Origin: an uncultured Neglectibacter sp.
GTDB lineage: Bacteria; Bacillota; Clostridia; Oscillospirales; Acutalibacteraceae
Length of the DNA stretch: 64,000 nucleotides
NCBI GenBank assembly: GCA_937958185.1
Contig: CALFFN010000021.1
Location: forward strand, 1-64,000
Direction: 5' to 3'
The translations under genes were made by a program, and so were the position numbers. Position 1 is the first letter of the stretch. The number at the start of each line of letters is the position of its first letter. Of this stretch, positions 24,507 through 33,160 are shown one piece after another. Under the pieces are notes generated by a model. It was not told the origin of the DNA and searched no databases. It saw only the letters and a program-made list of their open reading frames with translations.

Positions 24507-27089
24507 ATGAAATTGCTGGTGATCGGCGGTGTTGCCGCCGGAACGAAAGCGGCGGCAAAGTTTAAGCGGGAGAACCGCGCGGCACAGGTGACGCTGCTCT
24601 CGAAAAGTGAAGATATTTCCTATGCCGGCTGCGGCTTGCCCTACTATGTGGGCGGCGCGATCGAGGACAGGAGTGAGCTGATCGTCAACACGCCGCAGAA
24701 GTTTCAGGCTCTCACAGGGGTGGAGGTGCTGACACGCCGGGAAGCGGTGAAGGTGCACCCTCAGAAAAAGCAGGTGGAAGCGAAAAACCTTGCCACCGGC
24801 GAAACGGAGCTCTATGAATATGACTCCCTGGTGATTGCCACAGGCGCTTCCCCGGTAGTTCCGCCGGTAGAGGGCATAAACCTGCCCGGCGTGTTCCAGG
24901 TGCGCACCCCGGAGGACGCCGTTTCCATGCGGGACTATCTGGACGCGAACAACGTCAAGAAAGCCGTGGTGGTGGGCGGCGGCTTTATCGGGCTGGAAAT
25001 GGCGGAAAACCTGCTGGCGAAGGGCATTTCTCCCACCGTGGTGGAATTTACCTCCCAGGTAATGCCGGGTGTGCTGGACCCGGAAATGGCAGCCTACGTG
25101 AAGAAGCATCTTCAGTCTGCTGGCGTGCGGGTGCTGACCGGCACGAAAGCCGAAGCCGTTCTAGGCGAGGGCAAGGTGGAGGCTGTCCGTACCAGCGGCG
25201 GCAATCTGCCCTGCAGCGCGGTGGTTTTCTCCGTGGGCGTTCGCCCCAATACAAAGTTTTTAGAGGATTCCGGCATCGCTATGGAGCACGGTGTCATCAT
25301 GGTAGACGAGCGGCTGCGCACCAATGTGGCGGATATCTATGCCGCCGGGGACTGCGCCATGGTGAAGAACCGGCTCACGGGTAAGCCCCAGTGGTCCCCC
25401 ATGGGCTCCTCCGCCAATCTGGAGGGGCGCACGCTGGCTCAGGCGCTGGCAGGGGAGGACAAAACCTATCCCGGCGTGCTGGGCACGGCGGTCTGCAAGC
25501 TGCCGGGCTTGAACTGCGGCAAAACAGGTCTTACCGAGCAGGCGGCAAAGGACGCGGGCTACGACGTGGAGACCGCTTTGATGGTCACCGATGACAAGGC
25601 TCACTATTATCCCGATTCCTCTTTCTTCATCATCAAGCTGATTGCCGACAGGAACACCCGCACCCTGCTGGGTGTGCAGGTTTTGGGACCCGGCGCGGTG
25701 GATAAGCTCGTTGACCTGGGCGTGCTGGGAATTTCCGCGAACCTGAAGCTTTCCGATTTTGAAAATCTCGATCTGGCGTATGCGCCGCCGTTCTCCACCG
25801 CGATACACCCCTTTGTGCAGGCGGTGTACGTGCTGGAAAATAAGCTGGACGGCGTGATGACCAGCATGACCCCCGCTCAGTACGCCGCCGGAGCGGCAGA
25901 TGGTTACACTGTGCTGGACGTGAACCCCCAGCCTGCCATTCGCGGCGCAAAATATATCGACCTTGCCTCTGTGAACGGACCCATCGAGGGCATTGGCAAG
26001 GACGAAAAGCTGTTGCTGGTCTGCGCCAAGGGCAAACGGGCGTATTTCCTGCAGAACCGCCTGAAGAACTTTGGCTATACCAATACCGTGGTGCTGGAAG
26101 GCTCCACCTTCTTTAACGACGTCCGGGTCAAATCCCAGGGGGCGGCGGTGCCGCCGGAGGAAGTCACCCGGGTGAAAGGGCTGGGCTTCCTGTGGGATAA
26201 GCGCACGCCCGATTGCTTCAACGGACGCGTGATTACCAGAAATGGCAAAATCACTGCCGACGAAATGCGCGCTATCACCGAAGCCGCGGAGCAGTTCGGC
26301 AGCGGCGAGGTCGCCATGACCTCCCGCCTTACCATGGAAATCCAGCACGTGCCCTTTGACAATATCGAGCCCCTGCGGGAGTATCTGCAGGCGGCTGGCT
26401 TGGAAACCGGCGGCACCGGCTCTAAGGTCCGCCCCGTGGTGTCCTGCAAGGGCACTACCTGCCAGTACGGCCTGATCGACACCTTCGCCCTCAGCGAAGA
26501 AATACATGAGCGCTTCTTCCACGGCTATGCGGGTGTCAAGCTGCCCCACAAGTTCAAAATTGCCGTGGGCGGCTGCCCCAATAACTGCGTCAAGCCCGAT
26601 TTGAACGACCTGGGCGTCATTGGTCAGAAAGTGCCGGAAATCGATTTTGACAAGTGCCGGGGCTGTAAGGTCTGCCAGGTGGAGAACGCCTGCCCCATCA
26701 ATGTGCCCGTGATAAAGGACAGCAAGGTGGTCATCGACGATACCGCCTGCAACCACTGCGGACGCTGCGTGGGCAAGTGCCCCTTCAAGGCGGTGGAGGG
26801 CTTCACCTCCGGCTACCGCATCTATATCGGCGGCCGCTGGGGCAAAAAGGTTGCCCACGGTCGGTATCTGGATAAGGTCTTTACCGATAAGGACGAGGTG
26901 CTGGACGTGATCGAAAAGGCGATCCTGCTGTTCCGGGAACAGGGCGTCACCGGCGAGCGCTTTGCCGACACCATTGCCCGGCTGGGCTTTGAAAACGTAC
27001 AGGAGCAGCTGCTTTCCGACGACCTGCTCAGCAGAAAGCAGGAAAACCTTTCCGCCCAGAAGCACATGAAGGGCGGCGCGACCTGCTAA
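24507..27089 (+). CDS. Three-module fusion: CoA-disulfide-reductase-like, rhodanese-like, sulfite/nitrite-reductase-like with ferredoxin tail
   Basis: The 860-residue protein has three parts. Residues 1-450: a pyridine-nucleotide disulfide oxidoreductase with FAD motif VIGGVAAGTKAAAK, redox Cys42 in SYAGCGLPYYVGG, and NAD motif VVVGGGFIGLEMA. Residues about 460-550: a rhodanese-like domain with VCAKGKRA. Residues about 570-760: a siroheme/[4Fe-4S] reductase-like half with C647-x4-C652 and C690-x3-C694 (GGCPNNC), then two ferredoxin clusters (CRGCKVCQ, CNHCGRCVGKCP). CoADR-rhodanese fusions use per- or polysulfides; adding a sulfite-reductase-like half suggests a one-chain sulfur-reduction enzyme, an inference. 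GTG 24495 is an alternative start. proC follows. Confidence 0.88.
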   Translation: MKLLVIGGVAAGTKAAAKFKRENRAAQVTLLSKSEDISYAGCGLPYYVGGAIEDRSELIVNTPQKFQALTGVEVLTRREAVKVHPQKKQVEAKNLATGETELYEYDSLVIATGASPVVPPVEGINLPGVFQVRTPEDAVSMRDYLDANNVKKAVVVGGGFIGLEMAENLLAKGISPTVVEFTSQVMPGVLDPEMAAYVKKHLQSAGVRVLTGTKAEAVLGEGKVEAVRTSGGNLPCSAVVFSVGVRPNTKFLEDSGIAMEHGVIMVDERLRTNVADIYAAGDCAMVKNRLTGKPQWSPMGSSANLEGRTLAQALAGEDKTYPGVLGTAVCKLPGLNCGKTGLTEQAAKDAGYDVETALMVTDDKAHYYPDSSFFIIKLIADRNTRTLLGVQVLGPGAVDKLVDLGVLGISANLKLSDFENLDLAYAPPFSTAIHPFVQAVYVLENKLDGVMTSMTPAQYAAGAADGYTVLDVNPQPAIRGAKYIDLASVNGPIEGIGKDEKLLLVCAKGKRAYFLQNRLKNFGYTNTVVLEGSTFFNDVRVKSQGAAVPPEEVTRVKGLGFLWDKRTPDCFNGRVITRNGKITADEMRAITEAAEQFGSGEVAMTSRLTMEIQHVPFDNIEPLREYLQAAGLETGGTGSKVRPVVSCKGTTCQYGLIDTFALSEEIHERFFHGYAGVKLPHKFKIAVGGCPNNCVKPDLNDLGVIGQKVPEIDFDKCRGCKVCQVENACPINVPVIKDSKVVIDDTACNHCGRCVGKCPFKAVEGFTSGYRIYIGGRWGKKVAHGRYLDKVFTDKDEVLDVIEKAILLFREQGVTGERFADTIARLGFENVQEQLLSDDLLSRKQENLSAQKHMKGGATC

Positions 27090-27143
27090 ATCAAGCCAGA
27101 TGGCGCAAGCTTGAGCCGCGCTGTCCGGCAAGGAGGGACTTTT

Positions 27144-27935
27144 ATGACCCAAAGCACAATAGGCTTTCTCGGCGCGGGGAATATGGGCGGCGCGCTGGCT
27201 CGTGCCGTTCGCCGTGCCCAGCCGGACGCGGATATCCTGCTCTGCAACGCCCACCGGGAGACCGCACAGGCGCTGGCGCAGGAGATCGGCGGCAGGGCGG
27301 CTGCCATGGAGGACATTGCGCGGACCTGCGAGACCATCTTCCTGGGCGTAAAGCCCAACCTGATCGCTGACCTGCTGGACAGTTTGGCTCCCCAGCTTGC
27401 CCGGCGGGATACGCAGCCGCTGCTCATTTCCATGGCGGCAGGCGTTTCGCTGGAGGAAATGGAACAGCGGGCGGGCGGCGCCCCAGTTATTCGCATTTTG
27501 CCCAATACCCCCGTGGCGATTGGAAAGGGCGTGACGCTGTACACGTTGGGCAGTAAAGCAGACGGCAGGGGCAGGGAAACCTTTGCCGGGCTGTTATCCG
27601 CTTCGGGCAGCCTGATCGAGGTTCCCGAAGCCCAGATGAAAGCGGCTGGCGTGGTTGCCGGCTGCGGTCCCGCCTTTGTGGACCTTTTTCTGGAAGCTCT
27701 GGCGGACGGCGGGGTATACTGCGGCTTGCCCAGAAGCTTGTCGCTCCGTCTGGCGGCGGAAATGACCGCCGGAGCGGCGGCGCTGGCAGTGGAAACAGGC
27801 GCCCACCCCGGCGCGCTGAAGGACGCGGTCTGTTCCCCGGGGGGCAGCACCATTCGCGGTGTGAGAAAGCTGGAGGAAAAGCAGCTCCGCAGCGCTGTGA
27901 TGGAAGCGGTGCTTGCAAGCGCCGGGAAAGAATAA
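27144..27935 (+). CDS. proC: Pyrroline-5-carboxylate reductase ProC
   Basis: The 263-residue protein has the dinucleotide-binding motif GFLGAGNMGGALA at the N-terminus, the pattern RILPNTPVAIGKGVT, and the C-terminal signature VCSPGGSTIRGV. ProC reduces pyrroline-5-carboxylate to proline. The start at 27144 has AAGGAGGG upstream; an ATG-like frame from 27111 is rejected. It is probably transcribed from the strong promoter upstream of the redox fusion. Confidence 0.94.
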   Translation: MTQSTIGFLGAGNMGGALARAVRRAQPDADILLCNAHRETAQALAQEIGGRAAAMEDIARTCETIFLGVKPNLIADLLDSLAPQLARRDTQPLLISMAAGVSLEEMEQRAGGAPVIRILPNTPVAIGKGVTLYTLGSKADGRGRETFAGLLSASGSLIEVPEAQMKAAGVVAGCGPAFVDLFLEALADGGVYCGLPRSLSLRLAAEMTAGAAALAVETGAHPGALKDAVCSPGGSTIRGVRKLEEKQLRSAVMEAVLASAGKE

Positions 27936-27950
27936 AAGACAAGAAAGCAG

Positions 27951-27978
27951 AACGGAGCGGTCACCCGCTCCGTTTTTT
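27951..27978 (+). terminator. Intrinsic terminator after proC
   Basis: AACGGAGCG and CGCTCCGTT form a 9-bp perfect stem with a 6-base loop followed by TTTT. Confidence 0.92.
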
Positions 27979-28010
27979 GTAAAATTTTATTTACAATTTG
28001 GGAACCGCCG

Positions 28011-28039
28011 TTGAAAACCTCTTTTGAAGCCGATATAAT
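28011..28039 (+). promoter_or_regulatory. Sigma-A promoter of the EamA-type gene
   Basis: TTGAAA (28011-28016) and TATAAT (28034-28039) are 17 bp apart. The -10 overlaps an in-frame ATG at 28038, showing that translation must start at 28062. Confidence 0.85.
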
Positions 28040-28061
28040 GATGGCAAAGGGAGTGAAGCTC

Positions 28062-28475
28062 ATGTGGATGGTTTTTGCGTTATTGTCCGCCGTATTTGCG
28101 GCCCTTACGTCGATTTTAGCCAAGGTCGGCATTGACGGGGTAAATTCTCACCTTGCCACGGCGATCCGCACGTTGGTCGTAGTGGGAATGTCCTGGGGCA
28201 TGGTGTTTTTGACCCATTCTCAAAGCGGGCTTTCCGAAATCAGCAGGAAAAGCTGGATTTTCCTGATCCTTTCCGGCTTGGCGACAGGCGCTTCCTGGCT
28301 GTGCTATTATTACGCGCTCCAGCAGGGGGACGCCTCCAAGGTGGTGCCCATCGACAAGCTCAGTGTGGTGATCACGCTGGTGCTGGCGTTCATTTTTCTC
28401 CACGAGCAGTTTACCTGGAAATCCCTTCTGGGCAGCGTCCTTATTACAGGCGGCACCCTGCTGATGGTGCTGTAA
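28062..28475 (+). CDS. EamA-type single-domain membrane protein
   Basis: The 137-residue protein starts MWMVFALLSAVFAALTSILA and has five hydrophobic segments, the half-size EamA/DMT unit. Signatures include GLATGASWLCYYYALQQGDA and the ending SLLGSVLITGGTLLMVL. Such half-size members usually work as dimers to export small metabolites; the substrate is unknown. AAGGGAG lies 8 bases before ATG 28062. Confidence 0.85.
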   Translation: MWMVFALLSAVFAALTSILAKVGIDGVNSHLATAIRTLVVVGMSWGMVFLTHSQSGLSEISRKSWIFLILSGLATGASWLCYYYALQQGDASKVVPIDKLSVVITLVLAFIFLHEQFTWKSLLGSVLITGGTLLMVL

Positions 28476-28490
28476 ATCTTGATAACAAAT

Positions 28491-28535
28491 AAAACCCCAG
28501 CCGTTCGCACTCTTGTCGGACGGCTGGGGTTTTTG
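28491..28535 (+). terminator. Intrinsic terminator after the EamA gene
   Basis: AAAACCCCAGCCGT pairs with ACGGCTGGGGTTTT around a 14-base loop, followed by TTG. Confidence 0.9.
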
Positions 28536-28678
28536 TGCCCGCGAAAGAAAACGGCGGCGCCGGAGCTTTGCCTAAAAATAAAAAAAGAAAAATTTTTTTT
28601 ATTTTTGAGGGAACGAACTCTCTCATCTGCGTTCCAATAGGGAGTCAATCTATATTATTGAGCCGGAAAGAAGAATAG
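28535..28678 (+). other. Conserved-looking 47-codon open frame and A/T hairpin in the EamA-pdxT gap
   Basis: A frame from GTG 28535 stays open to TAG 28676. It reads VPAKENGGAGALPKNKKRK, then a stretch ending EGTNSLICVPIGSQSILLSR. The DNA also holds a long A/T inverted repeat (AAAATAAAAAAA / TTTTTTTTATTTT near 28573-28608) and GGAACG / CGTTCC arms. There is no ribosome-binding site. It may be a dispersed repeat rather than a gene; a genome copy count would decide. Confidence 0.35.
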
Positions 28679-28724
28679 CGCGCCGCTCCCAAGAAGCGCC
28701 GCCATATCGCCGCCGTATCAAATC

Positions 28725-28753
28725 AAAAAGCCACCGATTGCCCGGTGGCTTTT
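28725..28753 (-). terminator. Terminator of pdxST
   Basis: AAAAAGCCACCG pairs with CGGTGGCTTTT around GATTGCC. On the minus strand the stem ends in a T-run, 2 bp beyond the pdxT stop. Confidence 0.8.
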
Positions 28754-28754
28754 C

Positions 28755-29336
28755 TCATCTCGTTTTCAGGCTTTCCTCGATCATGCGGAGAAAATAGCGG
28801 TGCACCGTCGTGTCCTCTGTCAGCTCCGGGTGAAACGATGTTGCCAGCTGGTTCCCCTGCCGCGCGGCGACAATATTTCCCTGCACCGTGGAAAGAGGCT
28901 CCGCCGCGCCCCATACCCGTTCGATATAGGGCGCGCGAATGAACACCATGGGGATTTTCCCAGCGTCCGCGAATGCTTCCTCTGTGCGGAAGCTGCCCAA
29001 CTGCCGCCCGTAGGCGTTCCGTTTGGCGCAGATTTCCATGGTGGCAAGGTGCTTTTCCTCGTCCCCTGAGATTTCCTGCGCCAGCAGGATCAGCCCCGCG
29101 CAGGTGCCGAACACGGGCAGCCCCTGTTCGATTTTTTCCCGCAGCGGGGAAAACAGCCCCAGCTCCCGCAGCAGCTTGCCCATCACCGTGCTTTCCCCGC
29201 CGGGCAGGATCAAGCCGTCCATGGGCTGCTCCAAATCCCGGCTCTGCCGAAGCTCGAACCAGTCCACACCCAGCCGGGACAGCACCTGCTCGTGCTCCAG
29301 AAACGCCCCCTGCACTGCCAGAACGCCGACCCTCAT
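28755..29336 (-). CDS. pdxT: Pyridoxal 5'-phosphate synthase glutaminase subunit PdxT
   Basis: The 193-residue protein is a class I glutaminase: GVLAVQGAFLEHEQ at the start, PGGEST, catalytic Cys in FGTCAGLILLA, and the His-Glu in SFHPELTED. It releases ammonia from glutamine and passes it to PdxS. Its ATG overlaps the pdxS stop by 4 bases (ATGA), so the two are translationally coupled. Confidence 0.96.
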   Translation of the reverse strand: MRVGVLAVQGAFLEHEQVLSRLGVDWFELRQSRDLEQPMDGLILPGGESTVMGKLLRELGLFSPLREKIEQGLPVFGTCAGLILLAQEISGDEEKHLATMEICAKRNAYGRQLGSFRTEEAFADAGKIPMVFIRAPYIERVWGAAEPLSTVQGNIVAARQGNQLATSFHPELTEDTTVHRYFLRMIEESLKTR

Positions 29337-30205
29337 TGTCCGCGCTCCGACATGAGCATCGCGATCTCCTGCTCGTTGATGCCCACCATGGCTTCTCCCA
29401 GATCCTCCGAAAGCTCCGCCAGCAGCTTCGGGTCCTGATAATTTGTCACCGCCTGTACGATAGCGGCTGCCCGCTTTTCTGGGTTGCCGGACTTGAATAT
29501 CCCCGACCCCACAAACACGCCCTCCGCGCCCAATTGCATCATCAGCGCGGCGTCCGCCGGGGTCGCCACGCCGCCGGCTGCAAAGTTCACCACCGGCAGC
29601 TTGCCGTTTTCGTGGACATACTGTACCAGCTCATAAGGGACCTGCAGCTGCTTGGCAGCTTCATACAACTCATCAGCGCTCATGGAAACAAGACGGCGGA
29701 TCTCGCTCTGCATTTTCCGCATGTGCCGCACCGCCTGCACCACGTCTCCCGTGCCGGGTTCGCCCTTGGTGCGGATCATGGAAGCGCCCTCCTGAATGCG
29801 CCGCAGCGCTTCGCCCAAATCCTTTGCGCCGCAGACAAAGGGCACCTGAAATTTATTTTTGTCGATGTGGTACACATCATCGGCAGGGGAGAGGACCTCG
29901 CTTTCGTCGATGTAATCTATCTCGATGGCTTCCAATATCTGCGCCTCCGCGAAATGCCCGATCCGGCACTTTGCCATGACGGGAATGGACACCGCCACCT
30001 GAATGCCTTTTATCATTTTCGGGTCGCTCATGCGGGAAACGCCCCCTGCCGCCCGAATGTCGGCAGGAATGCGTTCCAGCGCCATCACGGCGCAGGCCCC
30101 GGCTTTCTCAGCGATCTTTGCCTGCTCCGGCGTGGTGACGTCCATAATGACGCCGCCCTTCAGCATTTGCGCCAGGTTCCTGTTCAACTCTGCTCTGTTT
30201 TTCAT
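29333..30205 (-). CDS. pdxS: Pyridoxal 5'-phosphate synthase lyase subunit PdxS
   Basis: The 290-residue TIM-barrel enzyme begins MKNRAELNRNLAQMLKGG. It shows GGVIMDVTTPEQA, FVCGAKDLGEALRRIQEG, RTKGEPGTG and AAGGVATPADAALMMQLGA. PdxS makes PLP from ribose-5-phosphate, glyceraldehyde-3-phosphate and ammonia. The start at 30205 fits the family and has AGAAGGG upstream; a frame from 30289 would run through the promoter region. The divergent gene is a MocR-type regulator. Confidence 0.97.
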   Translation of the reverse strand: MKNRAELNRNLAQMLKGGVIMDVTTPEQAKIAEKAGACAVMALERIPADIRAAGGVSRMSDPKMIKGIQVAVSIPVMAKCRIGHFAEAQILEAIEIDYIDESEVLSPADDVYHIDKNKFQVPFVCGAKDLGEALRRIQEGASMIRTKGEPGTGDVVQAVRHMRKMQSEIRRLVSMSADELYEAAKQLQVPYELVQYVHENGKLPVVNFAAGGVATPADAALMMQLGAEGVFVGSGIFKSGNPEKRAAAIVQAVTNYQDPKLLAELSEDLGEAMVGINEQEIAMLMSERGQ

Positions 30206-30233
30206 GTACAGCCCTTCTTTCTGCAAATTTTTC

Positions 30234-30262
30234 TTGACAAAGCCTCTGTTTTTTATCATACT
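30234..30262 (+). promoter_or_regulatory. Divergent promoter region of pdxS and the MocR-type regulator
   Basis: For the rightward gene, TTGACA (30234-30239) and CATACT (30257-30262) are 17 bp apart. A leftward -10 (TATGAT on the minus strand, 30255-30260) overlaps the rightward one. An imperfect inverted repeat follows on the plus strand (ACTCAAATCTGAACT), and a direct AGACC repeat lies at about 30302-30311. Overlapping divergent promoters fit autoregulation by a PdxR-like protein. Confidence 0.6.
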
Positions 30263-30324
30263 CAAATCTGAACTGATGGAAATATCCATTTTGCGAAAAA
30301 AAGACCAGACCAGATGGAGGGACT

Positions 30325-31740
30325 ATGCTGACTTATTCTCTGGGGGACCGGGGCAGGCTCCCGGTTTACGAATTTTTATACCGCAGCATTCGGGAGGATA
30401 TTCTCTCCGGCAAGCTGCGGGCAGGGGAAAAGCTGCCGCCGAAGCGGGGGCTGGCGGAGCACCTGGGCGTCAGCGTCATGACCGTGGAGAATGCCTACGC
30501 CCAGCTTTTGTTGGAAGGCTATCTTTATGCCGAACAGCGCCGGGGCTATTATGTCTGCGCGTTGGAGCAGCCCGCGAAAAGCCGCCCCCCGCAGCCGGTT
30601 CCCCGGAGCACCCCGTCCCCGGAGCAGGAAGAAAGAGCATGGTTTGCCGATCTGAAAACAAATTACACCCCCCAGGGACAGTTCCCTTTTTCCGTCTGGG
30701 CAAAGCTCATGCGGGAGGTGCTGACCGAGCGGGACCGTTCCCTTTTGAAGCCCATGCCGGGGCGCGGGCTGCTAACGCTGCGGAAAGCCATCGCCGGATA
30801 TCTGGATTCCTTCCGCGGCATGACCGTCCTCCCGGAGCAGATCGTCATAGGCGCGGGCACGGAATTCCTTTACAGCCTGCTGGTGCAGCTTCTGGGCAGG
30901 GAAAGGCGCTTTGCCGTGGAGGACCCCGGCTATGCCAGGATTTCCCAGGTCTACCGGGCAAACGGCGCCGATTGCGTTGCCGTCCCGCTGGACGGGCAGG
31001 GGCTTTCCGTGGAGGGGCTGCGGCGGCAGGGGGCGGAGATCGCCCATCTGTCGCCCAACCACCATTTTCCCACCGGCGCGGTGACCCCGGCCTTCCGGCG
31101 GCGGGAACTGCTTTCCTGGGCGGAGGAAAGCCCCAGCCGGTACCTCATTGAAGACGATTACGACAGCGAATTCCGTTTTTCCGGCAAGCCCGTGCCCACC
31201 GTCCAGAGCATTGACCGCGCCGGGAAGGTCATCTATATCAACACATTTTCCAAAACCCTGACCCCTGCGATCCGTATCAGCTATCTGGTGCTGCCCCCGG
31301 CGCTTTCCCGGCGGTTCACGGAACAGCTTGGCTTTATATCCTGCACTGTGCCCAGCTTTGAACAGCTGACGCTGGCAAAATTCATTTCAGGCGGATATTT
31401 TGAATCCCATCTTGCCCGCACCCGGCATTTTTACCGCCGCCAGCGGGACGCCATGATCCGGGCGATCCGGGAAAGCCCGCTGGGCGGCAGGTGCGGCATT
31501 CGGGAAGCCGACGCCGGGCTGCACTTCCTGCTGGAAACCGATTCGCCTTACTCCGACACGGAGTTGACCCGCCGCGCCGCTACGCTGGGCGTGCAGGTCT
31601 CCTGCCTGTCCCAATACTATCTTCACAGGGAGGACGCGCCTTCCGGCTGTCTGGTCATCAATTATTCCGGCGTGGAGGAAGCCGTCATGGGGGAAGCTGC
31701 CCGGCGGCTGGCACAGGCGGCGTTTGGCGCGAAAGCATGA
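30325..31740 (+). CDS. pdxR: MocR/PdxR-type transcriptional regulator (GntR HTH plus aminotransferase fold)
   Basis: The 471-residue protein has an N-terminal GntR winged helix (YEFLYRSIREDILSGKLRAG, LPPKRGLAEHLGVSVMTVEN) and a type I aminotransferase domain from about residue 120. The PLP lysine is K310 in NTFSKTLTPAIR. MocR proteins sense PLP and activate pdxST. Placement directly divergent from pdxST makes PdxR the likeliest identity, by inference from context. Length is typical (460-480). Confidence 0.88.
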   Translation: MLTYSLGDRGRLPVYEFLYRSIREDILSGKLRAGEKLPPKRGLAEHLGVSVMTVENAYAQLLLEGYLYAEQRRGYYVCALEQPAKSRPPQPVPRSTPSPEQEERAWFADLKTNYTPQGQFPFSVWAKLMREVLTERDRSLLKPMPGRGLLTLRKAIAGYLDSFRGMTVLPEQIVIGAGTEFLYSLLVQLLGRERRFAVEDPGYARISQVYRANGADCVAVPLDGQGLSVEGLRRQGAEIAHLSPNHHFPTGAVTPAFRRRELLSWAEESPSRYLIEDDYDSEFRFSGKPVPTVQSIDRAGKVIYINTFSKTLTPAIRISYLVLPPALSRRFTEQLGFISCTVPSFEQLTLAKFISGGYFESHLARTRHFYRRQRDAMIRAIRESPLGGRCGIREADAGLHFLLETDSPYSDTELTRRAATLGVQVSCLSQYYLHREDAPSGCLVINYSGVEEAVMGEAARRLAQAAFGAKA

Positions 31741-31801
31741 AAAATGCGGGGAAAACAGGGAAGACTAGCAAAGATTCTATAGGCGGAAAGGAGGAAGCGT
31801 C

Positions 31802-32536
31802 ATGACGCATTTTTGGGACACCGGGTTTACCATTCCGGCGGGCATGGGCTTTTCGCTGTTCGGCGCGGGGCATTTTGCGTGGCTTGTTCTTTGGGTCGTT
31901 TTGTGCGCCGTGCTGGGGGCATTTTACCGGCGCTGGAACGACCGCAAGCGGCTCACCTGCCGCCGGGTTTTGGCGGCGCTGCTTTTACTAGACGAGCTGT
32001 TCAAGGTGGTCTCTACCACGGCGACAGGGCGTTTCCGCCCGGATTTTCTCCCCCTGCACCTGTGCAGCATCAATATTTTCCTGATCCTATGGGACGCGAT
32101 CCGCCCCTCGGAATCCCTTTGGGAAATTCTTTACGCGGTCTGCCTGCCAGGCGCGTTTTTCGCCCTGCTTTTTCCCGGCTGGGCGTATCTGCCCCTGTGG
32201 AACGGCTTGTGTATCCACAGCTTTACCGCCCATATCCTGCTGTTCCTTTATCCGTTCCTGCTGATATGTGGCGGCTTCCAGCCCAGGTTTTCCCGTTTTT
32301 GCAGGCTGCTGCCCCTGTGCCTTTTGGCGGTGGCTGGGGTCTATTGTTTTAACCAAAAGTTCGGCACGAATTTCATGTTCCTCAGCTATGCCGGCACGGG
32401 GAATCCCCTGTCCCTCTTTGAAAGCTGGCTGGGGAACCCCGGCTATCTGGTGGGCATTCCCGTTCTCTGTGCCCTTTGCTGGGCGGTGCTCTATGGGGGA
32501 AGGGCGGTGCTGCTGCGCTGCCTTTCCCGGAAATAG
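31802..32536 (+). CDS. YwaF/TIGR02206-type membrane protein
   Basis: The 244-residue polytopic protein has about six membrane segments and the family stretch LPLHLCSINIFLI. GAGGAAGCG precedes ATG 31802. The YwaF family is widespread in Firmicutes but its function is unknown. It begins 61 bp after the MocR gene and may share its transcript. Confidence 0.75.
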   Translation: MTHFWDTGFTIPAGMGFSLFGAGHFAWLVLWVVLCAVLGAFYRRWNDRKRLTCRRVLAALLLLDELFKVVSTTATGRFRPDFLPLHLCSINIFLILWDAIRPSESLWEILYAVCLPGAFFALLFPGWAYLPLWNGLCIHSFTAHILLFLYPFLLICGGFQPRFSRFCRLLPLCLLAVAGVYCFNQKFGTNFMFLSYAGTGNPLSLFESWLGNPGYLVGIPVLCALCWAVLYGGRAVLLRCLSRK

Positions 32537-32539
32537 CGC

Positions 32540-32568
32540 TGGACAACCCCCGCTTCCTCGTGTACAAT
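32540..32568 (+). promoter_or_regulatory. Promoter of the GNAT operon
   Basis: TGGACA (32540-32545) and TACAAT (32563-32568) are 17 bp apart, shortly before GGAGGAG and the start at 32592. Confidence 0.6.
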
Positions 32569-32591
32569 AAAAAAGGATCGGAGGAGCGTGC

Positions 32592-33122
32592 ATGAAGATT
32601 TTTTATCAGGGTCTGTGTGTCAGAAACGCGGAAAGCGCCGACTGCCCACAGCTTGCCAGCTGGTGGAACGACGGCAAGATCATGGCGCACGCCGGGTTCC
32701 CCAATGGGCTGGGGACAACAGCAGAACAGGTACAGGAGCAGATCAAAAGCGACAGCGACAGGACGAAGCGACGGCGGATGATCGAGAACAACGGCTTTGC
32801 CATTGGCGAGATGTCTTATTATGACCGCGGCGGTCAGGTGGCGGAAATCGGTATCAAAATATGCGATACCCGGTACCGGGAAAAGGGCTTGGGCAGGGTC
32901 GTTCTGAGTATGTTAATGAAAGAACTGTTTTCCATGGGCTATACAAAAATTATTCTGGATACGAACCTGAAGAACACCCGGGCGCAACACGTGTATGAGC
33001 TGCTGGGCTTTCAAAAGGTCAGGGTGAATGTGGATTCCTGGACAGATCAGGTGGGGGAGCTGCAATCCTCGGTAGATTACGCCCTGACCCGGAAGGATTT
33101 TGTGGACTGGACGATGGAATAG
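32592..33122 (+). CDS. GNAT-family acetyltransferase
   Basis: The 176-residue protein has a GNAT fold with the acetyl-CoA loop YREKGLGRVVLSMLMKELF and an N-terminal module containing ASWWNDGKIMAHAGFP, seen in RimJ/AAC(6')-like enzymes. The substrate is unknown. It opens a chain of closely spaced or overlapping genes that ends at 34673. Confidence 0.88.
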   Translation: MKIFYQGLCVRNAESADCPQLASWWNDGKIMAHAGFPNGLGTTAEQVQEQIKSDSDRTKRRRMIENNGFAIGEMSYYDRGGQVAEIGIKICDTRYREKGLGRVVLSMLMKELFSMGYTKIILDTNLKNTRAQHVYELLGFQKVRVNVDSWTDQVGELQSSVDYALTRKDFVDWTME

Positions 33123-33160
33123 ACGCGGCGCAGGTATTTACCGAAGAAAGAGGGAGAAAA

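Noticed and set aside
25260..27254. Long minus-strand frame opposite the redox fusion
   Set aside because: The plus-strand protein is rich in recognised motifs; the antisense product is low-complexity and unrecognisable.
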